Shown piece after piece: positions 8,402 to 14,722 of a DNA stretch of 37,801 nucleotides (position 1 is the stretch's first letter; each line of letters opens with the position of its first letter). The DNA is taken from NCBI GenBank assembly GCA_016195275.1, contig JACPZZ010000017.1, positions 85,581-123,381 on the forward strand. Direction: 5' to 3'. The notes under the pieces were generated by a model, which worked only from the letters and a program-made list of their open reading frames with translations, searched no databases and had not been told where the DNA came from. A program made the translations under genes and the position numbers. Source of the stretch: Candidatus Aenigmatarchaeota archaeon. GTDB taxonomy: Archaea; Aenigmatarchaeota; Aenigmatarchaeia; JACPZZ01.

Positions 8402-9406
8402 ATGGAAAACATTATCATAGCAAACGAATCCGTACTTCTGGAATCTCACCAACCCGAAGACGTACTTCACCGCGAAGGCCAGAAGCAGGTTTTAATCGAC
8501 TGTGTCAAACCCGCCTCTTCAGGCAAACGTATACGCAACATCTTCCTTTACGGCCCGCCCGGGACCGGGAAAACGCTTTTGACCAGGTGGACAATGGCAG
8601 AGCTTGAAAAAGCCGCGAACCGTATCAAAACAATTTACGTCAACTGCTGGAGCCGGTCCACGGCTTATGCTGTATTAGGCGAGATACTCCATCAGGCCGA
8701 AATATTCGTCAGCCCGCGCGAGTCCATGCTCTCCATGACCAGGAAATTCGAAAACATGGTGAAAAGCCCGGAGAGGAAATTCATAATCGCGCTCGACGAG
8801 GTCGACCAGCTGGCGTCCACGGAAATTTTGTACGACGTTTCACGCAGCGGCGCGGGTCTGGTATGCATTTCAAACAACCCTTACGCGCTGTCGAATGTAG
8901 ACGACCGCATAAAAAGTTCGCTGCAGGTGGAAGGCGCCGAATTTCCGGCGTACACGGCAGATCAGGTGGCTGACATAATCGGACAGCGCGCAAAATACGG
9001 CCTTGCGCCAAATTCGATACTGCGGGATGACGTCAAAATGATTGCGCGTATGTGCAACGGCGACGCGCGCGTAGGGATTGAAATGTTACGCAAGGCTGCC
9101 TTGATCGCAGAGAACGAAAACAAAAGGAAAATTTCCGCAGAACACATAAGAAAGGCCTTCGACGAGGCCAAGTTCATGAGAAAAAGCAAGTCCGAAGCAA
9201 GGTTAAACGACGACGAGATGGAAATATTGAAAATAATACGCTCCGAAAACCGCATCAACGCGACGCACATTTATGAAAAATATTCTGAAAAGGTTTCTTC
9301 GCCTGTCACAGAGCGCGCTGTGCGCAAATATCTTAAAAAGTTCTCCAAACTGGGCCTGATAGGGCACGAAGGCGACGTGCGCTGGAGGGAGTATTTTGCG
9401 GTGTAA
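8402..9406 (+). CDS. cdc6: Orc1/Cdc6 replication initiator
   Basis: A AAA+ ATPase of 334 aa that would bind replication origins and load the MCM helicase. Walker A GPPGTGKT is at residues 51-58, Walker B IIALDEVDQL near 122-131, sensor 1 CISNNP, and the arginine-bearing sensor 2 block GDARVGIEMLRKA near 220. The C-terminal 80 residues form a winged helix (TERAVRKYLKKFSKLGLIG). A TTG at 8393 is an alternative start, but ATG 8402 lies about 27 nt after a TATAAG box at 8379. Such genes often sit near the origin, but no clear pair of origin-recognition boxes was found on either side. Confidence 0.93.
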   Translation: MENIIIANESVLLESHQPEDVLHREGQKQVLIDCVKPASSGKRIRNIFLYGPPGTGKTLLTRWTMAELEKAANRIKTIYVNCWSRSTAYAVLGEILHQAEIFVSPRESMLSMTRKFENMVKSPERKFIIALDEVDQLASTEILYDVSRSGAGLVCISNNPYALSNVDDRIKSSLQVEGAEFPAYTADQVADIIGQRAKYGLAPNSILRDDVKMIARMCNGDARVGIEMLRKAALIAENENKRKISAEHIRKAFDEAKFMRKSKSEARLNDDEMEILKIIRSENRINATHIYEKYSEKVSSPVTERAVRKYLKKFSKLGLIGHEGDVRWREYFAV

Positions 9407-9455
9407 ACCCTGTGAACTACTTCACGTTTCGCGCGAAGCTTCCTGATTGTCTGCA

Positions 9456-9506
9456 TTGAGAAATCCATAGGATTTCTCAAATAAAAAACCAACAGGTTTT
9501 CTATTT
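9456..9506. repeat. Tandem double-hairpin repeat, copy 2
   Basis: Hairpin one (9456-9480) has an 11-bp stem, TTGAGAAATCC with GGATTTCTCAA, and loop ATA. Hairpin two (about 9479-9506) has a 12-bp stem, AAATAAAAAACC with GGTTTTCTATTT, one A-C mismatch and loop AACA. The first stem is identical to that of the copy at 14539, and the second differs at one base. The loops differ in both sequence and length. Confidence 0.8.
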
Positions 9507-9753
9507 GTTTGCCAAGTTCGGCTTTACACAATACGTGGATGCGTGCAAATTCGTTATTGCGACCGTTTACGCCTGCGTGTGGACAATGAAATTCCCCATC
9601 TTGCGAAAGGGGACTTCTCGGGGACAAGGTTAAAAGCCGGGCTTTGCCAAAAAAGTAGGACTTAAACAGCCGCTTTTTGAGCAGGAAAACCTTTTGCCTA
9701 AAAAAGGGTAAGTCGCAGGGTTCTTAAATTTAACCTTAGTTAATTAGTTGAGA

Positions 9754-9764
9754 ATTATATAATA
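9754..9764 (+). promoter_or_regulatory. TATA-box promoter of the CHAT cassette
   Basis: ATTATATAATA, centred about 20 nt before the ATG at 9779. It is the only good promoter ahead of the three-gene cassette, whose genes overlap or abut, so the cassette was probably one leaderless transcript. Confidence 0.6.
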
Positions 9765-9778
9765 TTGGATGTGCACAA

Positions 9779-9958
9779 ATGACTGTGGATCGTTTTATGA
9801 AAGTTTATTCGAATCTGCCTATAAAAATCAGGGATGAGATAGTTTTAGTATTAGACGGCAAGCCAATAAGCTGGAATGTAGCTTACAACGAAATAAAACA
9901 TAACACTAAAGCGGGCGAAACAATAATAAGTAAATTAGTTGAGTTGGGTGTTATCTAA
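9779..9958 (+). CDS. Small conserved-looking protein, first gene of CHAT cassette
   Basis: A 59-aa protein of unknown function with a single globular-looking stretch and no membrane segment: FMKVYSNLPIKIRDEIVLVL, then SWNVAYNEIKHNT and a helical tail KAGETIISKLVELGVI. The start is the only ATG at the right distance from the TATA box. Its stop overlaps the next ATG by one base (TAATG), so translation is coupled. Gene order with the next small protein and a caspase-like peptidase suggests that it works with that peptidase, perhaps as a regulator or inhibitor; this is inference from context. Confidence 0.7.
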   Translation: MTVDRFMKVYSNLPIKIRDEIVLVLDGKPISWNVAYNEIKHNTKAGETIISKLVELGVI

Positions 9959-10164
9959 TGGCCACCGAAATAACAAAGGATGAAATAGATATCGTGCTGG
10001 TCAGACTTAGAGCGATCCCAGAAAACGCTCTAATATCTATCGGTGGTCCCGAAGGGTCTTTATCCAAGGAAAAATTGATAGAGGAAGTTGAAAATCTTAC
10101 GCCGTTGGGTAAACGAATCATAGAGATGCAAATGTTATATCTTAGATCGTTCAAAAAGGGCTGA
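9958..10164 (+). CDS. Small protein, second gene of CHAT cassette
   Basis: A 68-aa soluble protein of unknown function. Visible parts are a DIVLVRLRAIPENALISIGG segment and a charged helix KEKLIEEVENLTPLGKRIIE. The end (MQMLYLRSFKKG) mirrors the TxxGxxII layout in the tail of the first protein, so the two may share a helical fold. It starts on the last base of the preceding gene and ends 18 nt before the earliest standard start codon of the peptidase frame. The tight packing marks a functional unit. Confidence 0.7.
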   Translation: MATEITKDEIDIVLVRLRAIPENALISIGGPEGSLSKEKLIEEVENLTPLGKRIIEMQMLYLRSFKKG

Positions 10165-10181
10165 TCCAAATATTAATAACA

Positions 10182-10755
10182 TTGCCCGATCATGATGATC
10201 TAACTCGCTATGCAAGTGCTTGGAGCGATGAAATACTTCTAAAGACCGCGGAAAGAGTCGGGATAAAACCGATAATATCAAAAGGTAAAAATGTTGTTAA
10301 ATCTCAAGTAACTGAAAATATAACATCGAAAAATCCCAGATTTATTTTCTTCAATGGGCACGGTTCTGATACTACCATCGGAGGTTATCGGAATGAACCT
10401 TTGATAGTTCTAGGGAAAATGATAATTTATTGGAAGGCAAAATAGTTCATGTTATCGCTTGCGATGCCGGAATGTCTCTTGGAAAGGAGTGTAAATCAAA
10501 GGCGTTTATCGGGTATATCGGCAACTTTTGGTTGTGTATGGATAGATTCAGCCTATCAAGACCGTTAGAAGATAAATTCGCTGCTCCAATAATGATTTCA
10601 GCATTAGAAGCACCTAACCAGCTTTTAAAAGGAAATACGCCCACAGCGAATCCAAATATACTGCAACAGAACTGCAATTGATTCTTCCGGTTCTTAACAT
10701 AAACAAGCTCATGCAAGTGATATATGAAAAATCCGAAGGCAGAAAGGACTTTTAA
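10182..10755 (+). pseudogene. Caspase-like (CHAT/C25-type) peptidase, frameshifted
   Basis: Three successive frames rebuild one protein. Part one (10182-about 10415) contains FFNGHGSDTTIGG, with the catalytic His of the clan CD caspase-like fold. A one-base loss in GGGAAAA near 10414 shifts to a second frame, giving NDNLLEGKIVHVIACDAG with the catalytic Cys and then AFIGY. A second one-base loss near 10630-10640 moves to a third frame ending at 10755. The likely first strand (QILITLPDHDD) lies upstream of the first standard start, TTG 10182, so the start too may be damaged. Both shifts are -1. Such peptidases are used in cell-death and defence systems in other lineages; here the gene looks inactivated, or less likely needs frameshifting. 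Confidence 0.7.
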
Positions 10756-10819
10756 GGCAAACCCTAAAAGCCAGTTAACCTTAAATATATGCCCTGCCTT
10801 CTCTTGTTTTGGGTTATTT

Positions 10820-11404
10820 ATGAAAACGTTATATTTTCAAGACCTGTTCAGGGAAAATTTTGAAGCCGCGCTTGAGTGGGAACTCACGTGTCTTCAGGAA
10901 ACAGGCCTTACAGTAGAACGGTTTGTTACCGCAGTACAGTATGCGAAATGGCTTGTTAATCGTGGCATGCGGCACGGTGTGGAATCGGTTACGGTGAAAG
11001 ACCTTAACACCCCGTATAATCTATTGGGCGGATCGCACATTGCAAGAAGGAAGGACGGCCACGTGGAAATTGACACCAATCTCCACGGTCTTGTAGGGGT
11101 TAAGCAGTTAAACCCAAGAAATAGGAGGCTTATTGTGTATCCTGGCAGCTCTGAAGACGCCAAAAAAGTAGCAAGCACATTCCAGACGATAATGGCTGTT
11201 GATCTCAAACCTTTTGTGGATTTGCAGGCCAGAAGGCTTGGCCGCCCGTCCGTTAACGAATTACACGAACCTGTCCGGCTGCCTGACGGCAGCAGTTTTT
11301 TCCACGCTTACGAAGTGGGGATGCGCTATCGTGTGAACGTCCCACTCGGAATGATGCCTGCGCTTTACGCACAATCGAAGAAATCGACAGCCAGCTACAA
11401 ATAA
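10820..11404 (+). CDS. Hypothetical protein, 194 aa
   Basis: Not recognised. The protein looks soluble, with a helical N-terminal half (ENFEAALEWELTCLQETGLT) and a mixed middle containing LLGGSHIARRKDGHVEIDTN. The later region has VYPGSSEDAKKVASTFQTI and a C-terminal section rich in Arg and Pro. The ATG at 10820 was chosen over one at 10724 because the latter lies inside the peptidase remnant. A TATA-like TTAAATATAT at 10781-10790 is about 30 nt before 10820, consistent with an independent promoter. No catalytic motif is evident. Confidence 0.65.
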   Translation: MKTLYFQDLFRENFEAALEWELTCLQETGLTVERFVTAVQYAKWLVNRGMRHGVESVTVKDLNTPYNLLGGSHIARRKDGHVEIDTNLHGLVGVKQLNPRNRRLIVYPGSSEDAKKVASTFQTIMAVDLKPFVDLQARRLGRPSVNELHEPVRLPDGSSFFHAYEVGMRYRVNVPLGMMPALYAQSKKSTASYK

Positions 11405-11542
11405 TTTATATCGGAACTGTTTTCTTGTTATAGGAACTCCATCCACCCGAAACTGTGATAATGCCATAGGAACAATTATCATTGCCAACAAGGGAGCGCC
11501 CGGAAATAAGTTCCCCTTCCATTCGCATTTCCGCCTCCCAAG

Positions 11543-11570
11543 GGCAGGTTAGTTGCAAAACTAACCTGCC
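11543..11570. repeat. Perfect 12-bp hairpin
   Basis: GGCAGGTTAGTT pairs exactly with AACTAACCTGCC around a GCAA loop. It lacks the second hairpin of the tandem repeat family and no T-run follows it, so a terminator is not supported. It may be a remnant mobile-element end or a single-hairpin relative of the family. Confidence 0.7.
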
Positions 11571-11650
11571 ATCAAACTCATTGCCGCCCGGACGCGATTA
11601 AGGATGAAGGGAACTGGCAAAATTCCAGATTAGTTTTAGCAGTGGTGCCA

Positions 11651-11779
11651 ATGAATCACAAAGGTGTTATTATCGAAGAGAGCCTGAAAAACGTTGTAAT
11701 CTTGGATACAAAAATTGAAAAAGTTACAGGAACGCCCCCTTCGAAGAGTGCGGCGAATGCCATGCCTGAGGAACGATAA
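11651..11779 (+). pseudogene. Truncated small ORF (42 codons)
   Basis: The frame begins MNHKGVIIEESLKN, an ordinary-looking protein start with a strand and a helix, and runs through KIEKVTGT. From about base 11735 it is antisense to the paralog fragment 11724-11831, so its last 15 residues are unlikely to be genuine. It looks like a 5' gene fragment joined to foreign sequence. The frame is also open upstream of the ATG for about 20 codons. Confidence 0.4.
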
Positions 11780-11831
11780 TCTTATCGCCGTCCACTAGGG
11801 CAGGTACGAATATTTCTGGTTGGGTTGGCAT
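11724..11831 (-). pseudogene. 5' fragment of a paralog of the 15655-16317 gene
   Basis: The 35-residue frame starts MPTQPEIFVPALVDGDKI and continues IVPQA. It aligns with the start of the intact protein at 15655-16317, which reads ANEILVSALMDGDKVVVPQA. Identity then stops abruptly and the frame ends at 11724. This is the clearest evidence that the region is a mosaic: only about 23 residues of a roughly 220-residue gene remain. Confidence 0.65.
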
Positions 11832-11874
11832 GAGTTTCACTATTCTAGAACTAGAAGGGTTAAAGGTTTAAGTC

Positions 11875-12975
11875 TTATACTACCGTGTTTTTGGTTTCCA
11901 TCTCCTTGTAAACAGATGTCTGCGGATAAAATCCTGCCCAAACATACCAGAAGCTGTGCGTTGCGTCAATGCGCTTTAATTTCTCGGTCTTCAACGGCCC
12001 GTCCACGGCAACGCCTTCATAGTTCCAGCTGCTTTTTGTTTTCATATCAACAATTTTACCGTCAACGGTTTCAAAATTCAATTCAGTCCCCCGCAAAACC
12101 CTGTCAAAAACTTTTACAGTATCAAGATCGCTGTCGTGCATTATCAGAAGCTTGTTTTTTCCGATCTGGTCATTGATAACGCCGTCAGACGTTACATTGC
12201 TTTTCGGATACGCTTTTGAACCTTCGTTAAAAGCCACGCCGTAGATTATGTCCTTCACAAAAAGCCTTCCATCCTCTTTCTTGGGAAAATACCAAGTTTT
12301 GTCGCTCTCCTCATAGCCGCCGTACGGGTCTGTGCCATAGTCGCGGTCAAAGCCCGTGTCCGATGACATAACCAGTGTGTCCGGATATTTCGCCTTCCAC
12401 AAAGCCCACGTAGTCATTTCCGTCGGTATCTTTGTTAAATTTTTCCCGATGGCATCCCCGACCACAGCTTCGCCCGTAATCTGCTGCCAGTACGATCGTG
12501 TTTCTATGTCCACAAGAAGGTCGTTTGCGTTGTAAAGAAGTCCTGTTACCCGAAACGTGGCTTTTTTGCCCGAAATTCTGCCCTCATAAGCTATGGGTGT
12601 GCGGCAAAGGACGCAATATGTCATTGAAACGGGTTTGCCTGAAAAATTGTCGTTAACAACCTCGTGCAAGTTTAACATTTTCACAGGATACGCCTTAGTC
12701 ACGCCGTTGTAGGCCATGCCAGCAACAAGGTCTTTGTCTTCCGGGTACGTAGCGCTGCCGGCAGTGATAAATTTAGGATTGTTTATCTCGGGTATCGCAC
12801 CCTCGGGCAAAGGTGTGCTTATCTCGCTGATATTTACCAGGCTTTTCACAGAGCCTATGACCCTGGCCGGCGGGTAGAACTGGAAATAAGCGGAAAATGC
12901 CGCAAGCAGAATCAGCAGCGCTGCTAGGTAGAAAGACAGCTTTTTATTAGTCCCGTGTTTTCCCAACAAAGCCAT
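11875..12975 (-). CDS. DUF3179-family protein, membrane-anchored
   Basis: A 366-aa protein with one N-terminal hydrophobic segment at about residues 13-33 that would anchor it in the membrane or serve as a signal; the rest would be extracytoplasmic. The body contains the DUF3179 hallmarks AYPVKMLNLHEVVND, a cysteine pair in TYCVLCRTPIAYEG, and LLYNANDLLVDIETRSYWQQ, with a repeat-like second half. The biochemical role of DUF3179 is not established; the CxxC could bind metal or be redox-active. The gene is alone, flanked by degraded sequence. TATA-like elements lie near 13030 and just before the ATG. Confidence 0.85.
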   Translation of the reverse strand: MALLGKHGTNKKLSFYLAALLILLAAFSAYFQFYPPARVIGSVKSLVNISEISTPLPEGAIPEINNPKFITAGSATYPEDKDLVAGMAYNGVTKAYPVKMLNLHEVVNDNFSGKPVSMTYCVLCRTPIAYEGRISGKKATFRVTGLLYNANDLLVDIETRSYWQQITGEAVVGDAIGKNLTKIPTEMTTWALWKAKYPDTLVMSSDTGFDRDYGTDPYGGYEESDKTWYFPKKEDGRLFVKDIIYGVAFNEGSKAYPKSNVTSDGVINDQIGKNKLLIMHDSDLDTVKVFDRVLRGTELNFETVDGKIVDMKTKSSWNYEGVAVDGPLKTEKLKRIDATHSFWYVWAGFYPQTSVYKEMETKNTVV

Positions 12976-13063
12976 GCTCTATTTTATGTACAGTAAACGA
13001 GAAATAGTTGAAAAAACTTGTCCAGCTTATTTATATTGCCCTGATTCCAATAATATCCTGAAA

Positions 13064-13118
13064 GGATATGTCAAAACACACAGCAAACTGGGCGTTGAAC
13101 AGCAAGTTTTGCATATCC
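13064..13118. repeat. Long imperfect hairpin with an alternative pairing
   Basis: GGATATGTCAAAAC near 13064 pairs with GTTTTGCATATCC ending at 13118, apart from one bulged T, enclosing about 28 nt. The same GGATAT can instead pair with ATATCC at about 13053 in a short hairpin. Only one of the two structures can form at a time, an attenuator-like layout. No gene is clearly controlled by it. Confidence 0.45.
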
Positions 13119-13276
13119 TACACTATCCCTAATACGGCAAGCATATCTGCTTGATCTGGGATGATTTCCTTTTCCGTTCCGTCGGGATGAATGACCAGAG
13201 ATTTACTGTTTACGGATATAAGCGGGGTTTTTCGGGCTTTTTCTTGCCAGCCAACAAGTATAACCGGAAAACTCCG
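13118..13276 (-). pseudogene. 3' gene fragment, no start codon
   Basis: A 52-codon open stretch between stops on the minus strand has protein-like composition: PVILVGWQEKARKTPLISV, then SKSLVIHPDGTEKEIIP. It lacks ATG or GTG at its beginning and follows the Cas4-like gene stop by 8 nt. It could be the tail of a deleted or frameshifted gene. It was not matched to a family, and chance openness is possible. Confidence 0.35.
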
Positions 13277-13284
13277 CTAAAAAT

Positions 13285-13962
13285 TCATTTTGCGAGCATC
13301 TTCCTTCCCACGCTGCAGACTTTGTTGTATTTGCACGAGGCGCATGTCTGCTTTGAAATGGGCAGCCACTCGGAATCCATCATGGCAAAGCTTCGCGGCT
13401 TGGGCATTTCCCTGTTTTCGAGTATGTTGCCCGCGAGCGCCGTAAGCATTGGCATGTCGCCTGCCCACAAAGAAAGCTGTCTTCCCGAAACTTTGAATTC
13501 CGTGTGTTCCGGCGAGTTGAATTTCCTGAACCTTATAGACGCGCCGGCAACCTCGACCATGTCCCTGAACTTCGGATCCCTCGGAGTCATGAACGCATAC
13601 GAAGTCAGCTGTATCCTGTGCATATCGTTCATTCCCAGGAAATTCGAACGTGAAAATTTGTCGTCCCTGATTATGACCGCGTTCTTTTTGCTTTCGTTAT
13701 GCCCCATGAATTCCATTTCGTCTATCCTGCCCCGTATGCCCGCCTCATAATCAGCCACGCTTACCTCGCGCGCCACGAACCTCTCTCCTTTAATCGTTTT
13801 TTCTATAATCTCGTCTTGGGTGAAAAATTCCGCCTGCTGGTGCAATTCACTGTGCCTCTTCGCCCCCTGCATCATCGCTTGCGTTACTATCTTCGCTTTT
13901 TTATTGAACAAAAAAGCGATCTGGCATAATCCGAGATAAGAAAGGTCTGATACCGAAATCAT
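13285..13962 (-). CDS. Cas4-like PD-(D/E)XK nuclease with Fe-S cysteines
   Basis: A 225-aa protein with the layout of Cas4/RecB-family exonucleases. An early cysteine (C13 in YLGLCQIAFLF) combines with a C-terminal cluster C207-x2-C210-x5-C216 to give the four ligands of a 4Fe-4S centre. Between them are an early HSELH motif, GRIDEM with the acidic residue of motif II, IIRDDKFSR as motif III (D..K), and HRIQLTSYAF as a QxxxY-like motif. Such enzymes resect DNA ends. No cas1, cas2 or repeat array is in the window, so a role in CRISPR adaptation is not supported; a free-standing repair nuclease is more likely. ATG 13962 begins the conserved fold and has a TATA-like ATACTTTTAAG about 30 nt upstream. 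Confidence 0.8.
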   Translation of the reverse strand: MISVSDLSYLGLCQIAFLFNKKAKIVTQAMMQGAKRHSELHQQAEFFTQDEIIEKTIKGERFVAREVSVADYEAGIRGRIDEMEFMGHNESKKNAVIIRDDKFSRSNFLGMNDMHRIQLTSYAFMTPRDPKFRDMVEVAGASIRFRKFNSPEHTEFKVSGRQLSLWAGDMPMLTALAGNILENREMPKPRSFAMMDSEWLPISKQTCASCKYNKVCSVGRKMLAK

Positions 13963-14043
13963 ATTATCTTTTCGTTTCACACCCCTTAAAAGTATTGCCG
14001 GATTGAAGTTCCTATAAGAATCGGGCTGGACTCTTATGACGAG

Positions 14044-14180
14044 TTGAACGAATTCATAAATAAATGGAGACAAACCAGATGCTCATGCGGCAATTCGTTT
14101 TATGCGCCTACCCAAAAGTTATCAACGATGAAAGTTTTCATTGCGCTTGGTGCGGAACTGAATATCACTGGAAAAACTAA
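14044..14180 (+). pseudogene. Zinc-ribbon protein gene with one -1 frameshift
   Basis: The first frame (TTG 14044) reads INKWRQTRCSCGNSFYAPTQ. After CCCAAAA at 14111-14117 the continuation is in the -1 frame, KVINDESFHCAWCGTEYHWK, with a stop at 14178. Joined, they make a compact CxCG ... CxxCG zinc ribbon of about 45 residues. A TATAAG element at 14012-14017 sits about 27 nt before the TTG. Either one A was lost from the run or slippage on the run is needed. Confidence 0.55.
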
Positions 14181-14354
14181 AGCTCTGGTTTTTCTAAATC
14201 AAATATCAACCTTCTTCGAACAGTTGTTAACACTCTTAATAAGAGCCGTTCTGAATTTATGCGTATTCGCATGCATGGCATAAGCGTTCCAGCCGTTTAC
14301 GCTTTCAATAATTTCATCCTTGCCGGCCAAGGCCAATACATAGAAAATCATTAA
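14181..14354 (+). other. Open fragment after the zinc-ribbon remnant
   Basis: The same frame as the zinc-ribbon tail stays open for 57 codons after its stop, with protein-like content such as SKSNINLLRTVVNTLNKS and RMHGISVPAVYAF. An internal ATG at 14259 would give 31 residues. The end runs into double-hairpin copy 3. Whether this is translated is unknown. Confidence 0.25.
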
Positions 14355-14388
14355 ATTTCCTATGCAAGGAAACCTTTGGTTTCCTATG
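14340..14388. repeat. Tandem double-hairpin repeat, copy 3 (diverged)
   Basis: The first hairpin pairs ATAGAAAAT (14340-14348) with ATTTCCTAT (ending 14363) with one mismatch. The second pairs AGGAAACC with GGTTTCCT (14367-14385) around loop TTT. Spacing and arm composition match the other copies, but stems are shorter and less perfect. Confidence 0.6.
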
Positions 14389-14414
14389 AGAATTCGTAAA
14401 AACAGGTCTTATAC

Positions 14415-14516
14415 TTATTCCTGCACCTTAATTTTTGTAAGAAGCTCGCCGATTTCTTCGTTCTCTTTGGATAACCGGATTAATTCGTCATATTCCTTCT
14501 GTCCCATCACATACAT
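14415..14516 (-). pseudogene. 33-codon fragment ending in a charged helix
   Basis: The minus-strand frame starting at ATG 14516 reads MYVMGQKEYDELIRLSKENE and continues as a charged amphipathic helix ending KIKVQE. The frame is open back toward double-hairpin copy 4 at 14539. It may be the tail of a gene cut by insertion of, or recombination at, that repeat. A tiny real protein cannot be excluded. Confidence 0.35.
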
Positions 14517-14538
14517 CGACGTCGCAGGATGCTCAACA

Positions 14539-14589
14539 TTGAGAAATCCAGAAGGATTTCTCAAATAGAAAACCAATGGTTTTCTATTT
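14539..14589. repeat. Tandem double-hairpin repeat, copy 4
   Basis: The first hairpin (14539-14564) has the 11-bp stem TTGAGAAATCC/GGATTTCTCAA with loop AGAA. The second (14563-14589) has a perfect 12-bp stem AAATAGAAAACC/GGTTTTCTATTT with loop AAT. Both stems match copy 2 at 9456-9506 (one mismatch), while both loops differ. Confidence 0.85.
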
Positions 14590-14674
14590 CCTACTCTGGA
14601 AGAAAAAAGAAAAATTACAGGTAAATAAGGCTTGTGCTGTCTAAATTATTATTTTCATCTGTTTTGTCGATAGA

Positions 14675-14712
14675 CTTATATATTATATAAGTATATATAC
14701 TACTACGTAGTA
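14675..14712 (+). promoter_or_regulatory. Palindromic promoter/operator of the toxin module
   Basis: Three dyads lie side by side before the ATG at 14723. CTTATATA-T-TATATAAG spans 14675-14691, GTATATATAC spans 14691-14700 and TACTACGTAGTA spans 14701-14712; each is perfectly symmetrical. The middle one is at the distance of a TATA box (about -27) and the last covers the expected transcription start. This suits autoregulation by a dimeric DNA-binding antitoxin. Confidence 0.6.
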
Positions 14713-14722
14713 TAAACTACTT

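Larger units (their letters stand above)
9407..9778. other. Intergenic region after cdc6: repeat, possible fossil, promoter
   Basis: These 372 bases hold no convincing gene. They contain double-hairpin copy 2 (9456-9506) and a TATA box at 9754-9764. The minus strand across about 9510-9627 stays open and includes HCPHAG and a GRNNEFARIHVL stretch. This is loosely like the zinc-finger and terminal RuvC region of TnpB (CPxCG ... VNAAKNIL) but too degraded to call. The frame also runs antisense into cdc6, so its openness may be accidental. Confidence 0.4.
11405..11874. other. Mosaic of gene remnants and a long palindrome
   Basis: These 470 bases hold no intact gene of normal length. They contain an uninterrupted plus-strand stretch at about 11437-11550 (including AIGTIIIANKG) that may be a further gene fragment. 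Also present are the perfect hairpin at 11543-11570, a 42-codon frame at 11651-11779, and on the opposite strand the start of a paralog of the protein at 15655-16317. The overlap of fragments on both strands suggests deletion and rejoining events. Confidence 0.5.
12976..13284. other. Intergenic region with promoter, hairpin and gene fragment
   Basis: These 309 bases hold the DUF3179 promoter (CAATATAAATAAGC on the minus strand near 13030), the inverted repeat at 13064-13118 and an open fragment at 13118-13276 without a start codon. Nothing else was recognised. Confidence 0.5.
13963..14722. other. Degenerate intergenic stretch between nuclease and toxin module
   Basis: 760 bases without a full intact gene. 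They contain, in order, a frameshifted zinc-ribbon gene (14044-14180), an open fragment (to 14354), double-hairpin copy 3 (14340-14388), a 33-codon minus-strand fragment (14415-14516), double-hairpin copy 4 (14539-14589), and the palindromic promoter of the toxin module (14675-14712). Confidence 0.6.

Noticed and set aside
8340-8402. Replication origin beside cdc6
   Set aside because: No paired origin-recognition boxes or extended A/T duplex-unwinding element could be seen; the short gap fits an ordinary promoter.
9271-9627. Minus-strand frame of 118 codons with a CPH..GRNNEFARIHVL stretch as a TnpB gene
   Set aside because: Half of it is antisense to the cdc6 3' end, the cysteine pattern is incomplete and the double-hairpin repeat lies inside it; mentioned only as a possible fossil.
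11543-11570. Intrinsic terminator
   Set aside because: The hairpin has a GCAA loop and no T-tract on either strand, and no intact gene ends just before it.
14340-14589. CRISPR array from the repeated hairpin units
   Set aside because: Only scattered pairs of palindromes are present, without regular spacers or identical direct repeats.
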